Positions 29,230 through 39,977 of a DNA stretch of 64,000 nucleotides are shown piece after piece. Location: assembly GCA_036925085.1 (NCBI GenBank), contig JAUPFP010000003.1, positions 4,335,979 to 4,399,978 on the forward strand. Direction: 5' to 3'. The notes beneath the pieces were generated by a model. That model was not told the DNA's origin and ran no database searches. It saw nothing but the letters and a program-made list of their open reading frames with translations. Every line of letters begins with the position of its first letter. Positions within the stretch are counted from its first letter, which is position 1. Source of the DNA: Brachycybe producta (taxonomy: Eukaryota > Arthropoda > Diplopoda > Playtdesmida > Andrognathidae). Position numbers and translations under genes: made by a program.

Positions 29230-29670
29230 AGCTCCCACCTAAGAAAAAAGAAATCTCAAGAAGTAAAGGGCTATGCGAATTACTTTTTGAGACTTTTTCT
29301 CCCTTAAAGAGGGATGGGGGGATGTCAAAAAAGACGATGCAGCTGTTGCCATAGCAATAACCAGGGTGACATAAAAAGCAGAATATATCTGCAAGATGCT
29401 TCCAGAACAACAACAACAACAAATATAAAAGGACACTACAAAATTACGACCATAATACGTCATTAGCACGCCCACTACATTAAAAAAAAAAACACTAGAG
29501 CTGGCGATTTTTTTGAAAAAATCCAAATTGTTCCGATATTTTTATAAAATTGATTTTAACAATATATCGAAAAATAAAAAAAAAATCGATAAAAATAGAA
29601 AAAAATCGGAAAATCGAAATATCACAAAAATATCGAAAATTACAGAAAAAAAAAACTAAATTAGTGATGA
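29230..29670. other. AT-rich sequence without a gene
   Basis: Low-complexity, with repeated ATCGAAAA and AAAATCG motifs near 29575-29640. Confidence 0.4.
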
Positions 29671-29794
29671 TTAGGGCCAACGGTTTCATGCCCTAAAAAT
29701 AAAGGAAATATGCATGCAAATATGTTGTCATAAATCCTAAAATATGCCCACAAAATATGCACTATTGGATATCATTTGCACAATAATTTTTTTG

Positions 29795-30345
29795 GGGGAT
29801 TGAAATACACAACAAAAAACATTCTCAGATTTTCAAATTTAAAATTATGCAGATTGTTATGGAGTAGTGCTTTATATATACACAGGCATTTAGAAATCGG
29901 GACGAACACAAGTTGGCTCCACCCTTTTTATGACGACCGTGAACTTCTAATTGGTTTGTTGTGTGGTTCGATGTTGAAATGGGCGGTGCATGTGACGTCT
30001 GACTACATAACCAACCAATTAGAAGTTGCCAGTCGTCATAAAAAGGGCGGAACCAACTTGTGTTCGTCCCGATTCCTAAATGCCTGTGCTTTATACTTCG
30101 AGAAAGTACGTTCTACATCACAAGATGTAACTGGTTCCGCTTAAAACAAGCAATATCAGAAACAGACAAACTGATATCTTCATTAAGATTTTCACCATTC
30201 AAAACTGCACAAATCTTCTGGAACTCTTTATAGCCTTTATTTTTTGTAATACAGTTGACAATTTCTTTGTTGCTTCTTTGGGAGTATTTCCAGTAGCAAA
30301 TTTTAAATTGTCGTGCAGTTCTTGAATGACTGAAAATTTGGTTCA
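29795..30345 (-). pseudogene. hAT transposase remnant (C-terminal part)
   Basis: On the minus strand, short frames separated by frameshifts read in order: ELHDNLKFATGNTPKEATKK (about 30320-30260), EFQKICAVLNGENL, then PVTSCDVERTFSKYK ending at about 30088. Beyond the MITE comes ALLHNNLHNFKFENLRMF (about 29870-29815). The S-x-D-V-E-R-x-F-S motif and the following N-F-x-x-E-N-L pattern are typical of the C-terminal dimerisation domain of hAT transposases. At least two frameshifts, stops and the MITE insertion make it non-functional. The N-terminal BED finger and the catalytic core are not seen, so most of the gene is deleted. Confidence 0.8.
29882..30087. mobile_element. ACAGGCA-type MITE, copy A6, inside hAT W
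   Basis: Full-length. GCTTTATAC follows the right end (30088-30096) and GCTTTATATATAC precedes the left, so the 9-bp duplication is present with a 4-bp TA expansion. It splits the hAT transposase coding remnant. Confidence 0.88.
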
Positions 30346-30602
30346 GTTTCTTAAACTAAAATAGAAAAATCCTAATTTTTTCTAGAAAAAAAAGTGTTAA
30401 ATATGCCCTTAACATGTAAAATTCCCAAAATATGCATGCAAAATACAAATACCCTTAAATATGCAATTGAATTATATGCAAAATAAAACTAGTGTTATTC
30501 GATTTCATATCACATGAATCGTGCTTAAATCTGATACAGCATGAAATATAAAGCAGCAAAAAGAATATGCATTTTCATAAAACCGTTGGCCCTAGTGATG
30601 AT

Positions 30603-31047
30603 TGTAAAGCTACTCAAGTAAAGATGTCAAAGATGTAGAGCAATTTTTATTTCATTTTTATATAAAGTTAAATTGAAATTATAGTAGGCCTATAATATTT
30701 ATTATTCTTTTTGTCATCAGTGTTTATTATGCCAGGAACACACATGCAGAAAACATAAAAGAAAACAGACAATTCTGTCTTCTGTTTTCAACCTGAGATA
30801 AGAGCTTTGTCTCGAATCTTTTCTGTTCTTTCCTGCCTTCTGTAAAGCCCCCTTTACACCTACAATTTTTACTTACATATTTGTGTCAATTAAATGATGA
30901 ATGTTTTCGTTAATCATTTGGTACATAAAATGTACAAATTCATTTATAAGTATCAATCGGCAGTAATACACAAGTAAAAGTATTCGAATTTTTTTTTACT
31001 TGTATAAAGTGCGCAGAACAGTGCGTAGAGTGACAGTTTTTAGTATA
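30603..31047. other. Unassigned AT-rich sequence
   Basis: No gene, RNA or shared repeat recognised. Confidence 0.4.
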
Positions 31048-31360
31048 CTAGAAAGAAAGCCCGTCTTCGACGGGTCTGATAATGATGATAGCCTTATTCA
31101 GTATGTTTCATGTACATGTGTATATATAGACGCAATCAAGAAATTTGTTATAACTCGAGTTACACTTGATTGATTCGCCTGAAATTTTGAACACAAAGAG
31201 AACGTGTTATATTATAAATTTTCTGCTAGGCAAAAAAAATTTTTTAACAAAGATAAAAATTAAAAAAATTAAAAACTGTAAAATGACCGTTTTATGATTT
31301 TATGACGCACTAACAAACTTTTCACTTTTATTAATTACTGTGACAAAATAACTTGCTAAA
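31048..31360 (-). mobile_element. Helitron-type 3' terminus, second family
   Basis: On the minus strand, a hairpin ACCCGTCGAAGACGGG is followed by CTTTCTTTCTAG and then T (31048-31078 on the plus strand). The interior includes TCGCCTGAAATTTTGAACAC, a block I associate with Helitron-like sequences. The 5' end was not found. The 31360 limit is only where repeat K begins. Confidence 0.5.
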
Positions 31361-31768
31361 GTGTGACATCTACTTCACAGATATGTTTGAGTTAACAACA
31401 GTGTTGCCTATCTCTCCCTCCAGAAGCCAAATTTTCCTACAAAGTGGATATTTCCCTACAATGCAGCGGCCACTCAACAACTATTACGATTGCGACAGTA
31501 CTATCAACTATCTAGTCAAACGAGATAGTTGTGATAGTGCCATCTCGCAACAGTGTGATAGTGACTATCATGTGGTCTTCACGATGATAGTTCTCGCGAT
31601 AGTTGCTGCTGCTCTCATGACAACAACTATCGTGAAAACTATCATCGTGAAAACGAGGCTTTACTTCAAGACATGTAGAGTTGTAGACAGTTGCTATCGA
31701 GAGTGAACTATCGTAATTTTCACGACAGCTGCTCTCACGAAAGAACTATCGCCGTGAAAACGAGACTT
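31361..31768. repeat. Repeat K, copy 2
   Basis: Matches 19699-20190 on both sides of MITE A4, for example GATAGTTCTCGCGATAGTTG. It has internal inverted ACTATCGTGAAAAC blocks. Class unknown. Confidence 0.5.
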
Positions 31769-32393
31769 AAGATACAGAAAATGCGCTTTCTTTTTTCTTC
31801 TTCTTCTCCTCCTGCAAGCTAAAAAAGATTGGCTACATGAAATATAATTAAAGGTTTCATTTGACAAGAGAAGAATGTGGGAGGCCGAAATTTATGACCG
31901 CGAAAGCCCACATTAGATGCTGCGATGAGTCGTCTCTCTTGATAGTATCAAAACAAGCAACGTGAGGCAAGAAACAGGTGGAAATGTGTGTCTAGCTATA
32001 GCTAAACACACATAGACGATTGTATTGCATGTAAATGAATGAGAACCTGCACCAAAAACCATACCATCATCATCATCATCAAGATGAGAATGATAAAAAC
32101 CAGAGAAACAAAACAAATGAAAAATTTAATTTCTTCTGAACGAGAGTCTAGAAATTCTTCGTGCAACAACAACACAATTGAACACCAGATGGTGGCACAG
32201 AATCAGCACATTTTGCCGGATTTTGGTTTACTAAATGGTTGTACAGAGGGCGCATTCAACCAGGGCTAAAAAAAAACTTAAAAAGATTTAAAATTCTAGG
32301 TCAGATCATTATCAACATAAGACCACACAACTGACAACACTCACTAGAGTCCAGATCCAGAGTTGGGAACCTTAGGTTCAGAAAGGCAATTAG
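31769..32393. other. Unassigned sequence
   Basis: A/T-rich with a short (ATC)n near 32066-32080. No gene recognised. Confidence 0.4.
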
Positions 32394-32516
32394 AAAACGG
32401 AATGAACAGAAGTTGGCTCCGCCCCTTTTTATGACGAACGGCAACTTCTAATTGGTTTGTTGTGTGGTTCGACGTTGAAAACGGCGAAGCATGTGACGTC
32501 AGACTACATAACCAAC
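32394..32516 (+). mobile_element. Half copy of the ACAGGCA-type MITE (A7)
   Basis: The left end and inner arm through TGACGTCAGACTACATAACC are present. The right half is missing and is replaced by unrelated sequence leading to repeat F. Confidence 0.8.
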
Positions 32517-32569
32517 TCAGAGCTCTCTCTGGCCCAGAACTTAGAATTACATATAAAATCCTCTTTAAG

Positions 32570-33378
32570 AGGCTACACATCGCAAAATTACTTCAAAAAA
32601 TCTCCGCAAAGAGCGCTAGCATCGTTTTTCTAATGAGCCCATAGACCCGATGTTAAAGAAAAAAATGTTAATTTTTAAAATACACATGTCGCGGCGGCAA
32701 TATGTTTATTTTTTATATTTAAACTTGTCCAATTTGGATGGTTCAAAGTGCAATGTGCACCTTAAATATATGCTGATCTAGTGATAGAATGACAAAAAAT
32801 TGGAAAGTGTGCTTCTATTTTTAAAAACTATTTCAAAATTGCGAATTTCTAACTCTTCATGTTAAGCTCCATTGAGTACGCGCTCGTAAGATAAGAAAAA
32901 AAAAACATCCATTACAATGCTCGTAAAAATACCTAAAAATAATTTTTAAAAAATCAGCACGTGCGCCAATGTATTGGCTTCACTGTGGTTTACTTATGTT
33001 TTTTTAAAAAAATATTTTTAGGTATTTTTACCAACATTTTAATGGATGCTTTTTTTTTCTCTTACGAGTGCATACTCAATGGAGTTTAAGATGTTAGAAA
33101 TTCGCAATTTTGAAAAAGTTTTTAAAAATAGAACCGCACTTACCAATTTTTTGTCATTCTATCACTCGATCAGCATATATTTAAGGTGTACATTTCACTT
33201 TGAAAACTTAATATTTCGACAAGTTTAAATATGAAAAATAAACATATTGGCCGCCGCGACTGCGTATTTTAAAAATTAACTTTTTTTCTTTAACATTGGG
33301 TCTAAGGGCTCAACAGAGAAACGATGCTAGCGCTCTTTGCGGAGATTTTTCGAAGTAATTTTGCGATGTATAGCCTCT
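32570..33378. repeat. Large palindromic repeat F, copy 1
   Basis: Arms of about 350 bp start AAGAGGCTACACATCGCAAA and end with the complement. The block GAGCGCTAGCATCGTTTTTC occurs near each end. The centre holds GCACGTGCGCCAATGTATTG. Copies at about 41300-42078, 43330-44215 and 62999-63718. No coding sequence; class unknown. Confidence 0.7.
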
Positions 33379-33405
33379 TAAAAAAGAACAGGCAATTATG
33401 GAGAA

Positions 33406-33421
33406 GGGGGGGGGGGGGGGG
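33406..33421 (+). repeat. G homopolymer (16 G)
   Basis: An uninterrupted G-run. A 19-C run follows at 33738-33756. Confidence 0.9.
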
Positions 33422-33661
33422 TTATTAGTGAGCTGCAGCTAAGGATTGTACGAACTGCATGAAACATAAGCTTTCAGCTTATGTTTTGGCCACTACCATC
33501 CATATAACGTAATTATTTATAAGTAACTTAAGCTTTAGCATCAAATTGAAAGGTTAATTGGCTGGTTGGCTGAGTACTAACTAGCTTAAAAAGTACACTC
33601 AAATTCAGCAGCTTATTCAGCACAAACATTTCTTCAGCTCACTTCATTCATCTTCACCACC

Positions 33662-34530
33662 TTATAAGGTGACTGAATAAATATTTATTTTGTTTTCGTC
33701 CGCCCAAATGGCGCGCGCTTTGTGCGGCTATTATGTTCCCCCCCCCCCCCCCCCCCTCTCCTCCAAAAATTATATTTTTCAAGCGAACGTCTTTCAGAAG
33801 AAACATTACGAAAAAATGCAAAGTGTTTTAAAAACTAGAATAGTTGGTGATAATGCTAAAAGTTATTTCATGATGTTATCTTACAAAATAAACTTTTTAA
33901 TGACAGTTTCAAAAAGGCCGAAAATAGTTTTTCATAGAAATGTTAATGGAAAAACCTAAATTTCAAACTTCAATAAAATGTTTATTTTTTAAAAGATATT
34001 GTCACGAAAAAACTTTTAACATCATCTTTTACCATTCTAGTTTTGGAAACAATTTGAATCGCAATTCGCAATGTTGTTTCTATAAAATTAGGGATGGAAC
34101 ATTCGAATCCTCAAATCCCGCGATTCGAGATTCGAAAACTCGAATCTTTTCGCTCTTATTTTGTCTTTCGAATCCTAGTCTAAAATAAAAACTTAAAAAT
34201 GTTGGCTAAAATTAGTTTTTAACTCCATTGACGTCCTATAGAAACGTTCATTTCCAAAAAAACAGGCGGTTGTTGTCAATTTCGGTGGTTATCCGGATCA
34301 CCAATGGATCACCTTGTGGCAGTGACCCTGAGTGCCACACTGTGTTTTTTATTATTAATTTAATATTTAATATTATTTTATTATTATTCTTTATTCTTAT
34401 ATGAAGGATTTGAGAGACTTTTAGGATTCGAATTCGAGAAAATTTAGGATTCGTCCCACCTCTATAAAAACGTCTATGAAGCATAGTATTAGCCACTACA
34501 GTGGTGCCGTTCGAGAAGACAAAAGCAAAG
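33662..34530. repeat. Palindromic repeat R, copy 2, split by MITE E4
   Basis: Shares AAGCGAACGTCTTTCAGAAG-like and TTTTAAAAACTAGAATAGT blocks with 1500-2165. Contains a 19-C run and the hAT-type MITE at 34089-34464. Confidence 0.5.
34089..34464. mobile_element. hAT-type MITE, copy E4
   Basis: Starts TAGGGATGGAACATTCGAAT and ends GGATTCGTCCCACCTCTA, the inverted form of E1. The flanking 8 bp are similar but not identical. Confidence 0.75.
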
Positions 34531-34711
34531 AGAACTTTGAAAGTTCACCACATTGAAGTCAGGTTATGAGTTCAACGATCAACCTAATGAAAGCGCGGCA
34601 CCTTAAAATGAGATTCAGTAAACTCTGGGCTCTTTAAAATGTTTTAATAAATTCTGGCTTTGAAGTGAACTCTTAAGAGCAGTGGTCTCCAAACTATTTT
34701 GGCCATTCCAA

Positions 34712-35230
34712 CCCATCCCACAGGTCCCATCAGTTCCACAGATCACGTCAGTTCCACGGGTCCCATCAGTCCCACAGATCGCGTCATTTCCACGGGTCCC
34801 ATCAGTCCCACAGATCGCGTCAGTTCCACGGGTCCCATCAGTCCCACAGATCGCGTCAGTTCCACGGGTCCCATCAGTCCCACAGATCGCGTCAGTTCCA
34901 CGGGTCCCATCAGTCCCACAGATTTCATCAGTCCCACGAATCCCATCAGTCCCACGGATCCCATCAGTCCCACGAATCCCATCAGTCCTACGAATCCCAT
35001 CAGTCCCACGAATCCCATCAGTCCCACAGATCCCATCAGTTCCACAGATCCCATCAGTTTCACAGATCCCATCAGTTCCACAGATCCCATCAGTTCCACA
35101 GATCCCATCAGTTCCACAGATCCCATCAGTTCCACAGATCCCATCAGTCCAACAGATCCCATCAGTCCAACAGATCCCATCAGTCCAACAGATCCCATCA
35201 GTCCCGTGGATCCCATGAGTCCCACCTGTC
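34712..35230. repeat. 18-bp minisatellite
   Basis: About 28 units of CCCATCAGTCCCACAGAT type. The first part (to about 34920) is a 36-bp dimer repeat that includes ATCGCGTCAGTTCCACGGGT. Because 18 is a multiple of three, several frames stay open through the whole array; these are not evidence of genes. Confidence 0.95.
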
Positions 35231-35498
35231 CCATCTATTTTTGTTTACTCCCATACCATCGAATCCCATGGGATGGGACTTCCCCATTGATGGAAGCCCG
35301 TTTCGGCCTCTAACATTGCGCACCACAACTTAATAAAAAAAAAATGTAGCACACCCTCAAAATAACTGACAACCGCCATTTTCCTGTCAAGTGCACTTCT
35401 AGGACAGATGAGATTTTACCATAGAAGTCTATGGAAAATCCTAGCATCTCGTAAATTACTCGCACAATTAGCAATAAAGCTGAATAAATATCAAATGA

Positions 35499-36071
35499 TT
35501 ACAGATCTTGTGCGTTAAAGGGAACTTCAACAATTACTGACATCATTTCTTCAATCACGTTTTTATTTAAAACTTGAAATCCTGCGTCAAGTGAACAGGT
35601 TTCAGGTTTCAAAATCTGCCCAACCATTTTACCCCAAGTCATACAAAAAAATCTTACCCCACAATGTGACGTTTTAATAATACAAAACATGCAATTTACA
35701 ATAGTGTCTAGTGGTCTTACAGGAAGTGCTGACTCTCTCAAGTGACGCAATAGTTCATCTTGAACTGTAACCTGGACCTCATCCTCTTCGACCTCTTCCT
35801 CGATGCTACTCGAATGTAACGAAGTAACCGAACTCATCCGACGAAACCAGATCGTTTCGTTGATTCGAACACCACCCTCTCGTTTACGGTGACACACCGA
35901 ACTCATACCACAGTCCATACCGGTACTGTTACACTGAGCCCGCGTTATCGTCATGACCATTGACGAGTTCGTACAACAAAGAGCAGCAGCAGCAGCCGTC
36001 GTTACGGTTATAGAAGAAGACAGCCTGGCTAAAATGTTAGCAAATAAATCTCGAGTACCACACCACACCAC
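35499..36071 (-). CDS. Candidate exon or decayed coding sequence, unidentified
   Basis: A 190-codon minus-strand frame. Its first part (about 36071 down to 35700) is richer in G+C than its surroundings and encodes a plausible mixed-composition peptide including SSIEEEVEEDEVQVTVQDEL and LLRHLRESALPVRPLDT. A GTAAAT donor-like site falls just after this (near 35698), so the real coding part could stop there. CT/GA microsatellites lie upstream. I recognise no domain. It may be a first coding exon, a decayed gene or chance; the last part of the frame looks non-coding. Confidence 0.3.
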   Translation of the reverse strand: MVWCGTRDLFANILARLSSSITVTTAAAAALCCTNSSMVMTITRAQCNSTGMDCGMSSVCHRKREGGVRINETIWFRRMSSVTSLHSSSIEEEVEEDEVQVTVQDELLRHLRESALPVRPLDTIVNCMFCIIKTSHCGVRFFCMTWGKMVGQILKPETCSLDAGFQVLNKNVIEEMMSVIVEVPFNAQDL

Positions 36072-36480
36072 ACCTCACTTACTCCTCTCTCACTCACTCA
36101 CTCTCTCTCTCTCTCTCTGCTCTTATAACACTATATAGGTTGTTAACACACAAACTGACCCCTCAATAATAGAAAAAGTGACCACTCACTGAACACAGGA
36201 ACTTCCACAGGTGTCAAATAATACAAAAATAAGATAGAGAAATAATGAGAGATGCTCTTCTCTCTCTCTGTCTTTCACTCTCTCTCTCACTCTCTCTTCT
36301 TTCTCTCTTTCAAGTGTGTCTTGAAGCTCTTGAATGAAGCAACAACACACACTTTTATATAATATACAGAATCTGTCGACAGTTTGTGTGTGTGTGAGAG
36401 ACAGAGAGATCAATCGAACATATTTATGTGAAACGATCACGTTGACAATCAAATCGATTCTGACAGTTGAGAGAGAGAGA
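36072..36480. repeat. (TC)n-rich low-complexity sequence
   Basis: TC tracts at about 36090-36119 and 36257-36315. Frames across them are artefacts. Confidence 0.75.
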
Positions 36481-38640
36481 TGGATAGATGGATGGATGGT
36501 TGAAAGGAGAGATGAAAATGACAAAAAAGAGAGAAAAGAGAGAAAAGAACGAATAGAAGGAAAGCAGCAAAAAATATATAAAAAGATAGACAAGATAAAA
36601 GTTGTAGATGAGATAAAGAAGAACAAAAAAAAAACCCTGAAAGAGATAAAAGAAATAATTTTAAAAAAGATAAGATAATAGAAGAGTAAAAGAGTTTTTC
36701 TGAAAGAGATAATAATTCAATAAAATATTACATTGAAAATAGAAAAAAGGAAATGAGATAAGAAAAACATGAGATTCAGTGGGAGAGGGGGGGAGGGGGA
36801 AAAAGATAAGTTTTAAAAATAAAATGAAATTATGATAAAAAGTGAAAAAAGATACTGAAGAAAATTTATATAAAAAAATGAAATAAACATAGAAATAGAA
36901 AAAAAAAATGAGATAGTTAACAGAATAACTAGGTAAGTTAAGAAAATCGAAAAAAAAACGAGATAGTTAAAAAAAATCGAAAAAAAAAATTAGAAACAAA
37001 AGATAGAATCAAGAAAAATCAGATAGTTAAGAAATAGAAAAAAGATCTAATCCCCCTCTTGTGTTGTTGGTGTAGTGGTTAGTGTCTCGGACTGGCAGGA
37101 GGGCCTTTAACCCTTATTAGAGTGTCTCGGACTCTCTCACCCAAAAAGGTAATGTTGGACATGGGTTCAATTTCGAATATTTCAGAAGGTGGCGGGGTGG
37201 ACAAAGATTCAAATTATGAAGTTTAATAAAAGTGAGTAAAAATAGAAAAATGAGATAGTTTAGAAATAGTAAAAAGTGACAGGTAAAGAAATACTGATAA
37301 AAAAATGAGATAGTTAACAAAAATGAAACAATAAGTTAAGAATTTAAAAAAACGAGTTACGAAATTGATAAAAATCAGACAGTTAAGAAATAGAAAAATC
37401 GAGGCAGTTAAGAAATACCGATAGAAAATGAGATAGTTAAAAAATACCGATAGAAAATAAGATAGTTAAAAATACTGATAGAAAATGAGATAGTTAAAAA
37501 TACTGATAGAAAATGAGATAGTTAAAAATACCGATAGAAAATGAGATAGTTAAAAAATACCGATAGAAAATAAGATAGTTAAAAAAATACTGATAGAAAA
37601 TGAGATAGTTAAAAAAATACTGATAGAAAATGAGATAATTAAAAAAATACTGATAGAAAATGAGATAGTTAAAAATACTGATAGAAAATGAGATAGTTAA
37701 AAAAATACTGACAGAAAATGAGATAGTTAAACAAATACTGACAGAAAATGAGATAGTTAAACAAATACTGATAGAAAATGAAATAGTTAAAAAATACTGA
37801 TAGAAAATGAGATAGTTAAAAAAATACTGATAGAAAATGAGATAGTTAAAAAATACTGATAGAAAATGAGATAGTTAAAAATACTGATAGAAAATGAGAT
37901 AGTTAAAAAAATATTGATAGAAAATGAGATAGTTAAAAAAATACTGATAGAAAATGAGATAGTTAAAAAATACTGATAGAAAATGAGATAGTTAAAAAAT
38001 AGAAAATGAGATAGTTAAAAAATAGAAAAATGAAATAGTTAAAAAAATAGAAAAATGAGATAATTAAAAAAAAATGGAAAAACGAGATAGTTTTAAAATA
38101 GAAAAATTAGATAGATAAAAAAAATAGAAAAATTAGATAAGATAAAAAAATAGAAAAATTAGATAAGATAAAAAAATAGAAAAATTAGATAGATAAAAAA
38201 ATAGAAAAATTAGATAGATAAAAAAATAGAAAAATGACAGTTAATAGAAAAAAAAACAGTTAAGAAACTGACAAAAATGAGATAATCTAGTTTAGAAATC
38301 TAAAAACAAGATAGTTAAGAAATAAAAAATGAGATAGTTAAGAAACAAAAATTGAGACAAGTCCAGAGATACAAAAAAAAACGAGATAGTACAGAAATAA
38401 AAATATGAAGACAAAACTGCTAAACAAGAAAAGAGAAATAAGAATGAGATAACAATGAGATAGACAAAAGATAGAAAATAGCAAGAAAAATACTGAAAAA
38501 AAACACCAAAAAATAGGAAGAAATCGCTGACTGAAAAGAGATAAAAAGACGAAAGATAGACGGCAAGAAAAATAGATTTTGAAAAAAAAAACCCTCCTGA
38601 AATAAAAGAAGAAATAACAAAAAATCTAAAAAAAAGTAAT
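36481..38640 (+). repeat. Purine-rich A/G tract with 27-29 bp minisatellite
   Basis: The plus strand is almost all A and G with scattered T for about 2 kb. From about 37405 to 38000 it resolves into about twenty units like ATACTGATAGAAAATGAGAT plus AGTTAAAAA, varying in A-run length. The outer parts are degenerate versions built on GAGATAGTTAA. No gene. Confidence 0.9.
37055..37180 (+). pseudogene. tRNA-derived SINE-like fragment
   Basis: A perfect polymerase III A box TGGTGTAGTGG (37068-37078) and a B box GGTTCAATTTC (37164-37174). AGTGTCTCGGACT occurs twice (37080-37092 and 37120-37132), so a roughly 40-bp duplication has pushed the boxes apart. Without it the order resembles the tRNA head of a SINE. 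It is not a functional tRNA. Confidence 0.5.
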
Positions 38641-39320
38641 ATTTCTGTCTATTTGAATATTAATATTTCAGATTGTAACAAGCTTTTTAGTTTGAACAGA
38701 GAGGAGAAGAATAAGAATAAGGAGGAGGAATAAACAAACGCTAAAATTCCAAACGATTTGACAGATTTATTTTTTTGTTCGCGTCCATAGTTGGACTTAA
38801 TAATAAATCCATAGATAGAAAAAAAAAGAGAGAAAAAGTGAAGAAGCCAAGTGATGAAGAAGAAAAAAATGCGTTTCTTATATTTTTTCATTGAAGTTCC
38901 TACGCAACGCGCCAAGAAAATTGGGGCGCGTTGAGATAAGAGAGAGAGAGAGAGAGATAGGTAGAGAGAGAAAGATGCTGCAGAAACCAGGCAACCAAAC
39001 AGCAGCAGCCAGCATTTCAATGGATATGAAACGAAATGATGGATGGATGATAATTGTACTGCTGCTGCGGTTAAGGCATCTTTCTCTCACTCTCTTCTCA
39101 TATTTTCCCATTAAGTTTCTCTTACACACACACACATACAATATACTGTATGTACGGAATGGCGCATCTAAAACGTTCATTTCTTTAACTAGGATTTTTT
39201 ATTGCGATACAATTCAGTACAGATTGTGAGAAACCACCAGCATAATTGCTACCCACTTACGTAGTTAGAAACTATACCTATTCTATCCCATGTTATTTCG
39301 CTTGTTTTAACTTTTCTAGG
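38641..39320. other. Unassigned sequence with (GA)n
   Basis: An (AG)n tract near 38938-38957 and (CA)n near 39125-39135. No gene recognised. Confidence 0.5.
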
Positions 39321-39326
39321 TCTGTA

Positions 39327-39714
39327 AAGCTGGAACTTCACACCTACTACCTTGAGCATAGCAGCGTCTGCGACTAGTGACTAGCATAGCGACTTGAAGT
39401 AGCAAGTCGCTGGCACACACTACATACGTGCTGCACCTACAAACGTTTTGGGCGTGTCTTCATCGTGTGTGTGATGTCATAAAAAATGGCATCGAAGACG
39501 CCATATGCAACAAAATCTGGTCTCTGATTGGTTGTTGGGTATAGCGACTTGAAAAGTTTGCAACCTCAAGCTTCTGTTTGAACAGACGCTTGGCGACTGA
39601 GTAGCAAGTCGTGACGCTTTGACAAGTCGCTAATAGTTGCTTGTAAATGGTATGAAGACGTGCATGTGCACTGATGCTCGCTCGAGGTAGGTCGCTCGAA
39701 TGAAGTTTCAGCTT
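39327..39714. mobile_element. MITE V with TA target
   Basis: Inverted ends AAGCTGGAACTTCACACCTA and the complement of AAGCTGAAACTTCATTCGAG, bounded by TA on both sides. The interior has repeated GCGACTTGAAG and AAGTCGCT motifs. No transposase. Confidence 0.65.
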
Positions 39715-39977
39715 TATATCTTAAACCTGATCGTTCGTTTTCACTGTATGTACATTATTGTATTGACCTGTATTCTAAGTCACTTGTCGGCTAGTTACGT
39801 TGGTGACCAGAAAGCAATAAATGCTCTTCTTATTCTTCTTCGGGGCACAGAATAAAAAGTTATACAGAGGGGGAAACTCGATCATTTTTTTCTGTGACAA
39901 GAGTTTCTTCTGCGCATGTGTGCGGCGGCACCATTAATATTCTTTGATGTTTCTCTTTATTTTGGGGCGCCGCCATC

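Larger units (their letters stand above)
29672..30594 (-). mobile_element. Decayed hAT transposon W
   Basis: Ends TAGGGCCAACGGTTT and AAACCGTTGGCCCTA. A perfect 8-bp duplication GTGATGAT lies outside both (29664-29671 and 30595-30602), as in hAT elements. It holds minus-strand transposase remnants and a younger ACAGGCA-type MITE (29882-30087). TATGCA-like motifs are frequent near both ends, as often seen in hAT subterminal regions. Confidence 0.85.

Noticed and set aside
34682..35313. 163-204 codon open frames on both strands
   Set aside because: They are translations of an 18-bp minisatellite that has no stops in several frames.
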